A DNA stretch of 64,000 bases from Campylorhamphus procurvoides (Eukaryota; Chordata; Aves; Passeriformes; Dendrocolaptidae). The notes under the pieces were generated by a model. It had not been told where the DNA came from, ran no database searches, and saw only the letters and a program-made list of their open reading frames with translations. The stretch spans positions 591,434 to 655,433 of the forward strand of contig WBMV01007374.1 in the NCBI GenBank assembly GCA_013396655.1, read 5' to 3'. The position numbers were made by a program, and so were the translations under genes. Positions 12,050-26,500 of the stretch are shown piece by piece. The stretch's first letter is position 1. Each line of letters starts with the position of its first letter.

Positions 12050-14118
12050 TGCAATGGGTGTAAAGACAAAAGCATCAGCTTCTACACTGCAAGGAACTCC
12101 TCAGTGCAGGTCTCATTTGGCAAAGGGACCTGCCACTGCTGCCAGTTTGGAGACTGGGAAAGCTGGGGGAGGTCATTCAGACAGCCCAGATATGTCTCAG
12201 ACTTGATTATCAGGGTATTCCCACACAGTAAGGAAAATGGACAAGAGGAGGGTTTAAAAGAAACTTCCAGAGTGAAGGTACTGATGGTCCCAGGTTAATC
12301 ACTGAAATCACTCAGTTCTAATGAAAGGAGAGACTTGTGAACTGCATAAAGCCAAGGCTTGGCTCAGACACTTCTTACTCTCTGGAAACCCTTGTTGAAG
12401 TTTCTGCTGTGACTGGTTCAAACCAGGGATTTGAATTTAGGCCTCTCACAATCCAGTAAGCAATATAATCCAGTTATCACTGTCTGGCAGGGACAGGACT
12501 CCTTTACAAGCTGTGCTACTTTTAAAAATAAATGTTTACTGCAGGCAAGATACAAAGATAAGTCATGACTTATAGCCAGTGTGTGACAAACTATAAGATT
12601 GTGTCCTTCCCACAAAGTTTTAATTTACTTGCATGGAGAACAGCTCAAGCTGCAGAGGTTGAGACCAAACCTCCAGAGAGTCCTGGAGCACAGCCTTCCC
12701 TTCTTTTTGTCAAATCTTAATCAAAAACTTATCAGGGAGAAAATAAAAGATCTAGAGGAAAAGTTGTTAGCAAGCTCACATCCTTCACAAAATGCAAAGA
12801 GCCAGTTTAGAAAAGGACAAAATAAAGGAGTTTCCAAAAATCTCAAATTTTTAAGAAGCTGGAGACATATTGATGTAATTCTTAAAATTACTGCTAGTGG
12901 TTTTTAATTCAGATAATGCTTTCTCTGAAGATGAAATAGAGTCCTGAGACTCATGAGATGACATACTACGAAGAATACATAATCTGCAAGCTACTCTGTG
13001 TTCAAAACCTGAGTCAACCACATATAGAAGCAATATTACTCTTTCACACTATGTGAAATAGTTTTCTTATTGTATCCAGGAGTTTTACTTTATTTGTTCT
13101 CTTTCAAAGAGACAGGGTGGTCTGTCCTACACATAACTTGAACAAGCATGGAAGGACCATCATGGATAGAAATGGACCAGCCCTGGTGGAAACAAGTACC
13201 ACCACAAAATTTAACAGAGAGTAGGGTGGAAAGAGATCTTTGTTGCACACGGGAAGCTTCAATCCTTTTCTGCCTTGGAGGCAAAGTCTCAAGTCTCCTG
13301 ACCAGAAAAAAGATATATGTGCTTCAGATATATTGCATACATTTGTGCATATGCTTTTCAGATAATTTACCCTTTTGCAGCCCCTACTCCTGAGGAAAAA
13401 AGTCCTCAGATATTAATTGTAATAAGAGAAATAATACTTTGGAGAAATAGCATTAATGTATATGGAACAGGCTGTGACCAAACCCAGTAACATGAAGTCT
13501 TTGTGTGTGCAAAAAAAACCCAATTCTACCAGTTTTCAGAGATAAGGAACTGGGAATTTGTGTAACTCCCCAGTGTATCTCTCACTTTTCAGGGCTTCAC
13601 TATCCATGTGGTGAGCAGTTCTTTGCTCCTCTTCAACCAGGTACCCACCAGAGTCAGCACTGTGGGCAGCACTGTGCCACTTGCAAGACACAGCCTTTCC
13701 TGCTGCCTGCCTGAATCCTCACATTTACTTTTTCCAAGCAAAAAGGACGTGCAGAAAAGGTTACATCCATCTGTGTTTTAATACACTCTTGGTTGATAGA
13801 TGGGTTTTAAACTTTAGTTTGTGCCAAGACCTTTCTCACAGTCCAGAAAGTGAAAGAGCCCCAAGACAGGAAATAATGTGTGTAAACATGACCTGATACA
13901 GGTCAGTAGCCATGCAGTTCAGAGCAATTAATTTCTAGCTTTCACCATGTTCAAGTACTAAACCTGCATTAAAATTGCTTATTTTCATATTAGCAGTGCT
14001 GGCAACTTGCTGTTCCAAATGACAGCTTATCAGAGATAGCCCTCTAGGCTGATTTTGCTTATAAACAGCCAAAAAAAACCCCTGAACTGTTGTATGAAGA
14101 GAAACTTTGTGCCTATAG

Positions 14119-14547
14119 ATCACAGAACAGTTTAGAATGGGAGGGGCCTTTAAATGTCACCTAGTGCAATCAGCAGGCACATCCTCAACTAGATCAGGCT
14201 GCTTAAAGCCCCATCCAACCTGACTTTAATGTTTCCAGGAATGGAGCACCTACAACCTCCATAGGGAACCTGTGGCAGTGTTTCTCAACCCTTGTTGCAA
14301 AACATTTCTTCTTCACATTCAGATTAAATCTAACTTCTTTTAGCATAAAAGAACTACCCCTCATCCTATCACGACAAGCCCCACTTTTCTTATAAGTCTA
14401 CTCTAAGAACTGAAAGGCTGCACAAGGTTTCCCCTGAGCCTTCTCTCTTCCAGGTTGAACAGCCCCAGCTCTCAGCCTGTCTTCATAGGAGAGATGTTCC
14501 ATCCTCTGACTGTTTCTGTGGCCTTCCTCTGGACCCACTCCAACACA
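14119..14547 (-). mobile_element. CR1 LINE, 3' fragment
   Basis: A truncated chicken-repeat-1 (CR1) non-LTR retrotransposon. CR1 elements move by target-primed reverse transcription and are nearly always cut short at the 5' end. Read on the plus strand it opens with a decayed copy of the CR1 3' terminal repeat (ATCACAGAAC, TTTAGAATGGG). It then follows the familiar reverse-complement order: GGGGCC..TTTAAATGTCACCTAGTGCAA, AAAGCCCCATCCAACCTGA, TTCCAGG.ATGGAGCA, GTTGAACAGCCCCAGCTCTC, AGCCTGTCTTCATAGGAGA, and CTTCCTCTGGACCCACTCCAA. The element's own sense strand is therefore minus, with its 3' end at 14119. Only the 3' untranslated part and perhaps the very end of ORF2 remain. The many substitutions against the forms I know suggest it is not recent. 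The right edge is approximate. Confidence 0.93.
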
Positions 14548-17500
14548 ATAACATGATTTCATTTTAGAGGATATCTTCATTTCTATCAACTATAAAACAA
14601 AACTAAAAATAAATATATGCTATGAAATAAAGAAGAGCAGCCTAGCATGAAAAAAGGAGAATTTGACATGATAAAAGAGAAATATGTATAAATGCCGGCC
14701 AAGAGGCCATGCTAGCAAACAGCTTTGAGGCAAGTTTGAAGTAGTCATGAAAAAAGGATGAGGCAGGACACAGGTGGTTCCATGGACTCACATGCAAGGC
14801 CATATGTGTAAAGCTTTGGCAAACCCTCTCTTCGAAACAAAGGATGCACACAAAGCCTGCACGTATATAAGACAGTAGTTCACCAAGAGTCCTGCAAGAG
14901 AGACTAGCACTAGGGAAGTTTGCTCTGGGACATGATCTGTAAAACACTGCTGCACCTGCATGACAAATGCTAATATCACTTTCTTCCAGAGGGCTGACAA
15001 AAACAACCCAATAAACACCCCCTGCAGCAGTGGTGTACCTGAGACAAACTTTTCCATGAAGGGTGGAGGAAAAGTGTAATTTAGCAAAACAATCAAAGCC
15101 AACCATGACCAAACTGGTTAAGTATGTCAAATGAACAAACTATTTTCCACTACTAAACAGTGGTGGGTGGTGGTGATTAAAAAAAAAAAAAAAAAACAGA
15201 CACCTCCAGTAGGTTTACAGGTAAAACACCCCACTGAAAAATCTGGTTTACCAACTCAGCCTCTGCTGGAAATATGTGATGGCCCTTACACTTAGACTGG
15301 ACAGAATCACACTGAAAAGGACAAGAAAAAGCCTGTGGCCATTTCAAGTCTGCTTGAAAAAACACACAACACAAGCTCCAGCTGTTTAAATTCAGCACCA
15401 CATCCCTTGTGCTGCCTGATGCAATACCTTACATAAAACAGTACGGCAATAAAACTAACAGTCCCCCAGGCTGGGCAGGCAGAAGGGGTAAAACACTGCC
15501 AACAGCTCATGTCCCTCATTCAGACTGCTGGGACTGCAAAGGAGAAGAGCCTGTGACAGCAGCCTTAATGCCTCCAACATACTAGAGAGGCAGGATTATT
15601 GGAAGGAGAACCTTTTCTTCTCAAAGCACCAGTCAACAAGATTCTGGGATGAGAGAGGTTGATAAGATAAAGAGCAAATCCCTAGGGAAAGCAGAGACCT
15701 TTGTGCCCATTCCCCTTCTCAACCCACAAAAGCACACCCCTAACTCTTTTTGTTTGAAAAAGCTGCATTTTGCAGTAGCAAGGACAGCTTGTCTCTGTTA
15801 CAGGTGGTCAAAACCTGCAGAACAAGTGCAATCCATCACACATGGCCTCAACAGCTTCTTGAGTGTCCCAATGCACTGAAACTGGCAGAGGAAGATACAG
15901 GGAGAGCCCAGTTAAGCCCAAGACAGTTGTTGTCCAGGAGAAACTCCTGCCAGTGTTTCTGGAACAGCCAAAACCAGGATACAGCCCCATCCAGACTGCT
16001 GCCACTCCTTCCCACCAGAGGGGCACTGACAAACAGCACAGGGTCTGGTGAAGTTGTTCAGGTCAGGCTTCGGAAGCCATCTGGAAGAGATGCCTGTTGT
16101 GAGGAAGCAGCACAGACCCCGAGCAGCCAACAAGCTCCCACTAGTTGTGAAATCTACACATAGCACCGAGCAGGACCACTGGATGCCCAGCTTTCCAGAG
16201 CAAACAAGACTTTTAAGAGTTAAACTTGAAATGACAACACAAGAGCAGCCAAATGGGATCAGGTCAAATATTCCACCTTTTTGTGTCCTAACATTGGTCA
16301 TAAGCAGAGGTCACAGGGAAGTTAGAACAGGCTAAAATTGGATAATGATTCCCCCAGTTCTCCCTCAACCTTTCAGAGCCTTGACCCAAGTGTTTAATAA
16401 CACTCGGTGGTTTTTCTGTCTTCACCAGTGGGCATGACTGTCTGGTCCAGCCCTGAGAGATCCATAAGAGTTTGGTCATACCTCATGGCTACCACTACCA
16501 GGACTTGCAGGTGCTCTTATCCAATAGTAGATCTCTGCAGATATAAAGGAGTCTCAGAGTTGAAAAGCCTCACTGTGCCTTGTCATGGACAGCCAGAAGT
16601 AAAAGAATCTTCCCCTCTGTTTTATTTGCTCAGATGCAGAATAGCCTGTCTGAGGAGGTACAGAGCAACTCTTCTCAGGTCACCCAACTCTTCCTGTGAG
16701 ATCAAAAAGGGACAAGGAAAGCAAACACCATCGACAGAGCTCTGCAAGCAGCAGCCAGTGGTGACACTGTCCCTGCACTGGGATGCAGCTCCGCTCTCAC
16801 AGCCATGCTCGGAGCAGAGCACACCCAGTGATTCAGGGCTGTGTTGCTGACTCTCATCGGAGTTAAAGCTGCTGTACCAAGAAGAGACCTCACTGAAGGC
16901 TCCCTTTTTTCTGTGGAGTCATTTCAGCAGTTTACAAGGTACAGTCTAGGGGAGAAGGTAGTTAAGCTATAAAGCTAACTCAACTGAGAACAAAAGACAG
17001 TTGCTTTACCCTCACAGAAGGCAGCAAATGCTTGCTTTGTTCAGTTTAATTAATAGCAGGTTCTACACACTGCAAATATAAATGACTTCCACAGACTTGG
17101 CTTAGCACCTAGAACAAAGACATCTGAAAGTAGAAACTTATTTGTGAAACAGCACTGCATTCTCTACTTATAATCTCTGTGCTATGTCCATACATCAGTG
17201 AGAAGAGTTCAGCAATAAGCAGCCTTAGCTCCAAGTTTCTGCAACTTTTATTTACTTATGCTCACAATGTTCTCACAATATAAGCCCTAACATTTCATCC
17301 TAAAGAACTAGGGAGAAGGCCTGCAATAATTTTTGCTTTTGTTTACCCAACCTATACAATTGTTCTCCAATGTAACAAATGTCACCAGAAATTTTGCCGT
17401 CCTGTACCACTGTAAAAATAGGAGAAAACTCCACTCCCATACAGCTTTCACTTTTCCAATAAATTAAACATGAAAGGCAATCCGTGTACCATGCAGAATT

Positions 17501-20500
17501 TCTCACCTGCAGCAGCCTCCCACTGCTTGATCTGGAAAACTTCACTTCCTAACCATAAACCTCCCACCTACAGTGGAGCAAGAGTAAAAGAAAATGAGTC
17601 AGGAACTTTTCTCAGGCTCAAGAACTTAAAAAGGAAGTCACACAGAGAAGAAACGTAGAAAACTGTAGTCCAGCTTGCAGAAACAGGACTAAATTCTGTA
17701 TTGCAGAACATTTGATTAAGAAAAAAAGAAGCCACTGAGTTTCCACCCTCTCTCAAAATGTGAAACAGACTTCTTATTTTGTAATTATTATATAGCCACA
17801 AAATAGCAGTCCTGTCATGAGTACAGTACCACTAAATACAAGATAAAAATCTATAATGACCACTTCAGTCAGCTTATCACAAACAGGCTTGCAAGTGAAG
17901 CAGGGAGATTCAGATTATAGACTGGAGCAAAAACAAAAAGGTACACTGAACATTGTGCCAAATTAACCAGAAATAAAACCAAATGAGAAGCTTTGCAAAT
18001 GCTCAGAGCACAAGGAGATTACTGCAAGGGCTGCTCCAAAAACTGTGTCACTCAGTCCATGAGTCAGGGAGAGAGCAGATGGACCAGCAGAAGATGTTCA
18101 ATCAGATGGTCCCAAGCAATTATATAGTCCATAGTTTAAAACATACCAGAAGTGATAGAGATCATCTTGTTTCTATTCCCATCTGTCCCTGGCAGACAAA
18201 GAAGCTTCTGAACATCTTTCCAAAGGGAAGTATATTGCTGTTCCCAGGCATACAGAAAGCACCAGGTTATGAAACCTGCACAGTTTGAGCTCACCTCTCA
18301 AAGTACCTTGAAACACATCAGAATTCTTGAAATAGAAACTTTATGGATACAATCCCAAAAATCTGAGTGGTTCTAACACCATTTCAGCCAAGGCAAATGT
18401 GGATTCCAGCCACTGTTGAAGGTAAGTGTACCTCTTGGGGGACATTCTGAAGGGACAGAGAAAGTGAGTCACTAGAATTGGTTGTGGACAACCCTTTCTT
18501 TTCCAAACAAAAATCACAGCTACACTGATTCGCCTACAGCTTTCAGTGGCCACATTATGCTCCGCTCCCATATTCCACTGCATGTCAGACACATCCAGCA
18601 CCATTCTCATTACCAACCCAGCAAACCTGGACTGCAGGGCTCTGACACAAACACACAGAGCTTTACTCCTTACTGCAAGACCATATAACCTGTTTCTCAA
18701 CTCCTCAGCATGCAGCCTCCCTTGTAAGGGGAGGTTCAGACTTCAGCTGTTGCCATTCAGTGCAGAGCATGAAGTGTTACAGTCCACTGCTCCAAGGAGC
18801 AAGCTGCTGGAATGAAGATGCAAAATAGACCAGAAGAGAAGCAGAAGGATCATTGTCCCATAAAGCTCTGTGCATCAAAACAGAGCTCTGCCAGATGAAT
18901 TAATCAACTTTATCCAAACTATAGAGGGGACAGGGAGCAGAAGAGAAGGATCACCCATATGGGAACAGTTACCTTCTTTTATGCCCCCAAACTCCCAGAC
19001 CACTAGGGGTGCAGCCTGCAATCAATTCCCAAGCAAGTGGGACATTTGCTTGAGGAGACTTGATGAACAGGGATTTAGTTTTGAGGAGCCATCAGCTTTA
19101 AAGACAGGCCTTGTTCCTTGTACAGGTATCCAACAATACATCTAGTACAGGTCTTGATTTTAAATAACTTGTTTTTCTCGTTCCCATCTCCTGCATCCTA
19201 AATTTCCTTCCCTACAGCAGTTACTGTGACCAGGCTATTTGCGAGGCTACGTGATCCCTCCTCCAGCTCTGTCCTACTTCCTTGCAGACTGAGTTCTCTG
19301 ACCTGCAACCGAGCCTTCCACTATGATCAGCTTCATCAGGGATCCTCCACCTCACTGCCTAATGAGCTCAGGGAAACTCTGAACATCTTGTCATGGTTTC
19401 ACTCTAACAGATTATTTTCCCTTAACTGATATGGGCAGGAGGCAGTACCTCCATAGCTGCCCTTTGGATGCCAATGCTGAGCTGCTGACTTCCAAAGCAA
19501 GGTTGGGGTGGATCCCCCTCCCCTTCCATTTCCACTGCTCCATTTGATATTTTGAGGTTCAGAGGGCTCTATACACCAGCAAAAGAAATAATTTCTCGCA
19601 TGGCCAGCTGAAGGCTCTAAAAAGAACAACAAATTAACTGTAAGGGATTACAAGTAAACTGGGTTTTGCTCATCTGCAGCAATGCTCTGCCCCCAAGGGA
19701 CAATTTTTATAAATACAGTATTGTTGATATTCAAATGTTTCCCCTCAAATCCAGACTTACATCTCTTTATCAGTGGCAGGTACTATCGCAAGTGTAAATG
19801 AACAATCATGGCAATCCATGGGGCAAAGAGCAGAGTGAAAGGCTCAAGACTGTCAAGCTGCTTGTGTTTCTGTAGTAAACAGCTTGTACTGCAGCTCCAA
19901 AGCAGGCCTTATGTAATCTGCACATTTCCTATTCATCTTCATAAAACTCTAATTTTATACAGCAATAGTGTAAAGTCAGTTAAACACAAGAATGATTTTA
20001 TAGGTTTCCAGAGACCCAATGTCATTTGGGAGCAGTGTATTCCATTTTTGCATTATATCTGAAAAAAAACAGAGTCAGATACAAATCACAAAGAAACGCA
20101 ACGAGTGTTTTATGAGTTCATAAATCTAAGGCTTTGGATATGCAGGGACCAAAATTTGAATCTTTAAGCACCATAATTTACAGACACAAAAAGATTCATT
20201 TTAACTTTTCAGTATTTAAAATGTGAGCAAAACATGCTACAGCAGAAGCAAATATTTAATGCCCCAAAATAGCACTAACTAAAAATATTTTTATTATCAT
20301 TGCTCCATTTCACAAGTTCAAAAGCAGTGGCCTGAGCACGTAACAGTGCACATCAGTAAGAGATGCTGTAAGAACAGACACAGCACATGTGCAGTCTCTA
20401 ACATGTGAATTGAGTTTGGCTGATCATTCCATAAGTTTCTTCTTTTTCTTCTCCATCAAGAGGGATTGGGAAGAATGAATACATGAGAAAGGGTAGTGAT

Positions 20501-23500
20501 TCCCAGCTGGTGGAATGCATTGTTATATTCTTCATGACTATACGTTCCTCTACTGCCTATCAAGATAAGTGCTATTCAAATACATGATGATGGAAGTTTA
20601 ATTAGCAGTCATCCACAGCCAGGAAGCAGGCAAGTACCCAGAGCAGCAAAGATAATGTACTTCCAAAAATTTTTTTAGAAAGTGTGCAACCTGGACACAA
20701 TTTTACTTCTTTTTTTTAACCCAAATTTTATCACTGCTTTCCAGCTACATCTCTCCTGCAGCAGAGCATCTCTATGTTCTAGCAGCTGAAAGCTATGTCA
20801 GTTATGCTTCAGTGGGGCAGAAAAGTACCTTCTGTTTAAAGAAACCGGACTTAAGAGCCATCTTAACAGGCAAGATTTAACATTACATGGCCCACTGGCT
20901 CCCAGGGTGGCACATGAGACTCTGTGCTTGGACATGTTGTCAGTGGTGGTAAAGGCTCGGGTACCAGGGAGGCATTTGAGACATGGCACATCACACAATT
21001 CCACACACACGGGCCTACACACCCATACACATGGGGAGAAGGCGCCAGCAGTGGTTCAGAGGAGGTCTACACTATGGCCAGAAGATAGGGCCAATTCTGG
21101 CACAAATACAGTAGATCCCCAGTTAAACAGAGCAGACACATACCTATCATTAAGATGTAACAACCACAGAAAGCTCTCAGTGCATCAGGTGGATACTTAG
21201 GTGCTCTGCTGGCTTTGGTTTAAACCCTAACCCATTTTAAACCTGAAGGCACTAAGAACACAGAAGACACATTCAAGGTCTCAGCAGGCACCAGGGCAAG
21301 GAACCAACCCTATACATCCCTCACCTTGGCCTTTGCCCCAAGCCCATGTCACTCTTCTCAAGTGCCAATACTGCCTCATAGGCTTACTTTGAGAGAGATC
21401 AAGAATAAACAACACGTAATCACAGAACCCATCCATCAGAAACCATCCTTATTCAGCACTGCACTGCTTGGAATCAGCAACACCCTCAACCCCAGCAAAG
21501 CTCCAGTTCTACTGGGTCTGAACTGAGCTCCAACAAAACCTATGGAAACATTCCTACTACAGATCAAGCTGAAGCACAAGATGTTCTCACAAGCAGGCCT
21601 AATATCTATTTGGTAAACAAGAAAAGTGAGACACAGATGAGTTCATGCTCATCTTTCAGCTCAGCAGTGTCTCAAGTAGTACTTTCAGCCATGACTCCCA
21701 GCTGCTTGTTCTGGTCTTCCAGTGCAATAAAGTACAAGTGCAAAGTCAGTTTCAAAGAAAGCAAAACACAAGGTAGAGACATGACTGTCCTTAGATGGGA
21801 CCAATTAGTAATGGCTCACTAGCTCCGTAATGATCTGGGCTGTGCCACAACTGGCAATCCTCCCTTTAAACAGAAGAACATAGATGCAATCTGCATAGTT
21901 CCAGCTGCTTCCCTCCTATTTCCCACGCTTCTATCTTTGTCTCCCATTGCTACCAATTTTCCTCAGTTTTAAGAGGTCATTCACATTTTCCTTACTACCA
22001 CTTTCACTGCAGTGCCTAATTCACAGTATTTGGACAGTAATAGCAGCTTTTCTAGAAGAAAGGTTTCCATCAGTAGATCAACAAGCTTCAAACAGAAGTT
22101 TGCGTCATTCCCTGTTTAGAGATGAGGAAACAGATCCAGAAGAATAAAAGTGACTCATTCACCATTCAGCAAGTGAATAGCAAGACTACACACAGAAACC
22201 TGGTATCCCCAGTGCCCCCTGTGCTGTGTTTTCAGACTGCTGTCCCAGGGAAGTAGCAGCTTGCTTTTCCTTCTCACAGATTAGACCATCCCCATAATGC
22301 AATGAAGAGCTTTCTCTACAATTCAAGCCTGTTCCAGTCACCACTGCTCTGGTGGCCTTGGCCCAGGCTTCCATTAAGTTTGAAAATGCAAGTTTAAGGG
22401 CTAGTTTAGGACTGAAAACAAGGAACTAATATGGAGAAAATGCTAAAATAAACTACAGTTGGGATCTTGAAGATAAAAATCACACACACATATAAGCTTA
22501 GGGTGAAAGAAAACATACCTATATATTACAAATATCAATACATGCAGTTATACGTACAATTTATTTTAGCGTTTGCTCAGTGAAGTAGGACATCAAATAT
22601 GAACAATTGCCCTTACTATTTCAAGTGCAATCTTGGTTTTGAGAGCAACATGTTACAGAAATCTTGTGCAGCACATTCATAACTCCCATAGTTAAAATAA
22701 ATTACATGTTTGGATTCAATTATCAGACCTCAATGAGTCATAGTTCTCATGTGGCATTTACTCAGGAAGAAAAGATCTTGGAAGCCTCTAGCACCACAAA
22801 GAAAATTCAAAGGGAGGGTGAATTCAAGCATTTGAAAAAATGAGAGGTGCATTAATCAGCAGGCACAACTTCCCAACAGCAGAAAATAAAATTTATTGCT
22901 TGTCTCAGGCATCCTTCAATCTGACCTGCAAAGCAAGCAGATTTAAAGAAACATCCAGTGCCCTACTGATGCTCACAGGCTCTGAGCCAAAATAGTCTCC
23001 ATTATTTGCATTTCCCACACACATAGACAAGTGTCTTAACCACATCAAGGTCATTCAATACGAAGACCATTAAATTTTCCTCCAAAATGAGGCCTCATTA
23101 TCAAGACCAATTAAACAATGACAAAACCTTCTGAACAGTTCCAATCCTTGGCAAAGGCTTATTCATAACTAGAGCATTCTTTAGAAATAAAGTTGATTAA
23201 AATTGTTAAAAGCCATTTGAGTCTCTCTATTAAAGATCACCTATCAACATTTAGAACTGCATAAAAATGACAATATATGAGTTTTCTATCTGTGCTTTCA
23301 CCACATGCTTTTTATTGATCTTCTGGACTCACTAGGTCGCTATTTTTGGCAATTATCCATCAATGTTTGGAAGTCAGAGTATATGGGGAAAAGGCACAAT
23401 GCTCCATTTTCCCTCAGTAACACTGGGATGTCCATTTGGGTAGACTGTACCTCTTACAAAAGCTTATTCCTGCCATTAGCATCTTACATTTCTGAGTCAG

Positions 23501-26500
23501 ATATGGTGCCAAAAACATGTTAAGTGGTTCTCAGTGCTAGAACAGAAACAAGCTCACTTCTTAGTGGTTTGTACAGGTAGCATTACTTAGACAGCACAAG
23601 ACACACAAGCAGTATTTTGTGAGCTCATCCAGGATCTGAATCTGCCTTCCCAAGTGCCTGATAGAGTTACCAGAGAAGCACAGATAACAGGAAAAAAAAA
23701 TACAAAAAGCCTTGCACTCCTCTTTAGAGAGACTGCTGTTGGTCCTAGACATCAGGAAGAAGCTGCTGACATCCTTTGCAGTCCCCTACATGAAAAAGAA
23801 ACTATTCCACTTCCTCTTCTTATTCACAGCTCCACTAAAGAAACATCTCCCATGAGTTTCCCCTGCGTTGAACCTCCCACCCATTACAAATATTGTAGAG
23901 ATTTACACCACATATTTGAAATGAAACAGAGCCCTAGACTGTAAAATTATCTTCAAGACACAAAGGGCTCAGAAATTGTGATTACTTAGTTGAGAAGTCA
24001 AGGTCTTTAAATTTCTTCCTTTTCAGGGCAAGAATGGATTATGTGGTGCTATTGCAATTAACAAAGAACCTACAAAATGCCATTCACCTGAGCACTATAA
24101 ACAAGAATAACCAGCTCCTTAGGTCTCACTCAGTCTTTGCCACAAGCCCCAAGTCCCAGAGAAGCTCGACCTCCACCTCCTGCCAGGGCTGTGTTGGGCA
24201 CTCTGAGCTCTTCCCATGCAGGCAGAACTCAGTCGCCAGGCTTCTGCCATCAGTCCCCTCAGCTCATTGAAGCAGCCTGGCTATACACACATCCCCAGGC
24301 CTGGAAGAGCAGCTTCCTCCATTCCCACCATCACATGTGGGGTGAAACAGCCTCACCCACTGAGGCTGAAGCAGGAAGGGCCATCATATCCATCTGCTGT
24401 AACCAGCCCTTCTCCTACAGACCAGAGGAACTACGGCTCATTGCTTCTCACTTCTCTGCAGGAAGCACTGGGGAAACATCTCATAAGAGCTTTTCAGGCT
24501 ATTGTGCCTGGGGAAGCTGAAAGCAGCCAGAAATCTTGTAAGGCAACCAGTAAGATTTCACACTGCCTTTCTCAGACCCATGTTGTTGAGGGGATGGATG
24601 TGGTCTGTTTTCCATAATCAGATGCTCCCACTGCCTTATCAAGAACACAGGAATAAATCAATCTAATTCTCATAAATTACAGCTTTCCAAAAAAGTGCAT
24701 CAATAGATTAATAGCAATGGGGTTCTTAAGTACTAAGCTTGCCAGTGAGCAGGGAAAATGCTGGAGAAAGGAAGCTAATACAGAGCAGCAGGCACAGGGA
24801 CATTAAAGAACAGCATGCTCAGACCTTTGTAAGGCACAACCCAGGGGTGACAATTTGGAAAGCCATGCAAAGCTTCTAAAGAATTCTTTAACATGTTTTT
24901 CTTGAGGGGAGATGGTTTCAAGAATGAAAAGAGACTTCTTAGGACCCTGAAGAATATGGAAAAACCTATCTACCTCCAGACCACCACCTAGCATGTGAAA
25001 ATTAAACTGATAAATTGGCCACCCAGGATACTTTTCATACAAGGTACATCTCTGAAACAAGCTCCTCTACTTCATTTTCTTCTGCTCTGCTGTGTCTCTT
25101 ACATCATCACATAAACCTTTCTCTCTGCCTATCCCTAGGCTTTAATTCCTTGGATGAACCTCTGTCTCTTTGCCTAACACAGACCTGTCTTTCCACCTTA
25201 GAGAAAAACATCCCACAGAGGTAAAACACAAAGAAGGAAGGATAGCAATGAGTTGTCACTGTAAAATGTATTTACCCCATTCTCGATGCTTTACATCAAA
25301 AAGTCACTCAAAACCCAAGTCATCAATCAATTCTCTATTATTGCAAAACATTATAATCCACTTGTATGCTTTGCCAATTTTAAGATTAAAATTACACTGC
25401 CAAGACATTTTTATAGCTTTTAATTTTATTTTTAATCCATGTTTTAATACCCTCTCTCTAGGCTTGAACAACAAATGTCTTTCCCTATTGATTCTGTTCT
25501 TTCTCTTTGGCAAACATCAACTTACTTTTCCCTCTCAAGTTACAAATAAATCATAAATGAACACGTCTGTTCTGTTCCATGATAACAGATTCTCAGTATC
25601 AGTCATGGCCCCTCTTCCAGCTTACCAAAAACTTCATCATTCTTGACTCAGTATTATAAAGGGTGACTAAGCACCCTTCACAACTCTCCTTTTGCTACAA
25701 AGACTGAATAAACCAACTACTATCTGAGAGAGTTCTATAAAATATATTAGCTAGTGTTTGCTTCAGCTAGTTTTGTGATAGTCTAAAGGACAAAGAAAAC
25801 CTTTAAAAATCTATGTGAGCTCCCAAGAAGTGGCAACATGACCCAGGAGAGCAGTACACCATCTGCTTTGCCAAGCCTCATTTGAGACTATTCCAGGATC
25901 TTAAACATTAAGACTGATCTTAATCATGTTCTTATGCTTGAGCATACAGAAGCCCCACACTGATTTCAACAGCTGTATGTGGAAGGAAAGCATTGAACAC
26001 AGGTGGGTACAAATATACAGTGAGAGTCTTAGCTGCTCTTTCACCAAAACTGATACACTTTTCATCACCCACAGCAGCTCAGTTAGCAAATTCTTCACAT
26101 AAGTAACTAGTGACAGGTACCACTGAGAAAGCCAGGGATGAAAACAAAGGTATGTGGGAAATGGGCATGAAGCATTCAGTGTTAGGCAATATACTAAGGG
26201 CTAGTGGAAAAAAAAAAACACCACAACCAGAAACAATATCATACACAACTAAACACTAGTTTGTAGTTTGCAGCCTTCACTTTAGAAGTGTTGCCTTAAA
26301 TCAAAGAAAAATTCTTTGGACAATTTTAGGATAGTAAGGTAGTGACAAAGTCTTTAAAGTGCTTTTAGGTGCACAAAACACATCAGCACACAGAGGATAG
26401 TTTTACAAGTTTCTAAAACCAGCTAATTGTCATATCTAATGGGACACACTCATTCCAAAAACCATCCATCCCCAAGACCCCCCTCAGGGCCACTGCCCTG

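Larger units (their letters stand above)
911..14118. other. Unique non-coding DNA, no gene recognised
   Basis: About 13 kb without a recognisable gene or RNA. Open frames reach about 124 codons (7404-7778, minus) and resemble no known family. The sequence is AT-rich and CpG-poor, with scattered short A and T runs. Items that stand out are the second copy of the 25-bp repeat (1251-1275), a 14-bp tandem duplication (5801-5828), a CpG-retaining island with a POU octamer (10444-10580) and a short TG microsatellite (12035-12049). It is most simply read as intergenic or intronic DNA. Confidence 0.6.

Noticed and set aside
13588..13605. 18-base segment between TTTTCAG and GTGAGC, plus strand
   Set aside because: Too short to weigh. 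Such pairs of sites are expected by chance.
14642..15130. 162-codon open frame, minus strand, Cys- and Phe-rich
   Set aside because: It resembles no known protein. Two overlapping frames are open in the same place, which points to a local shortage of stop codons.
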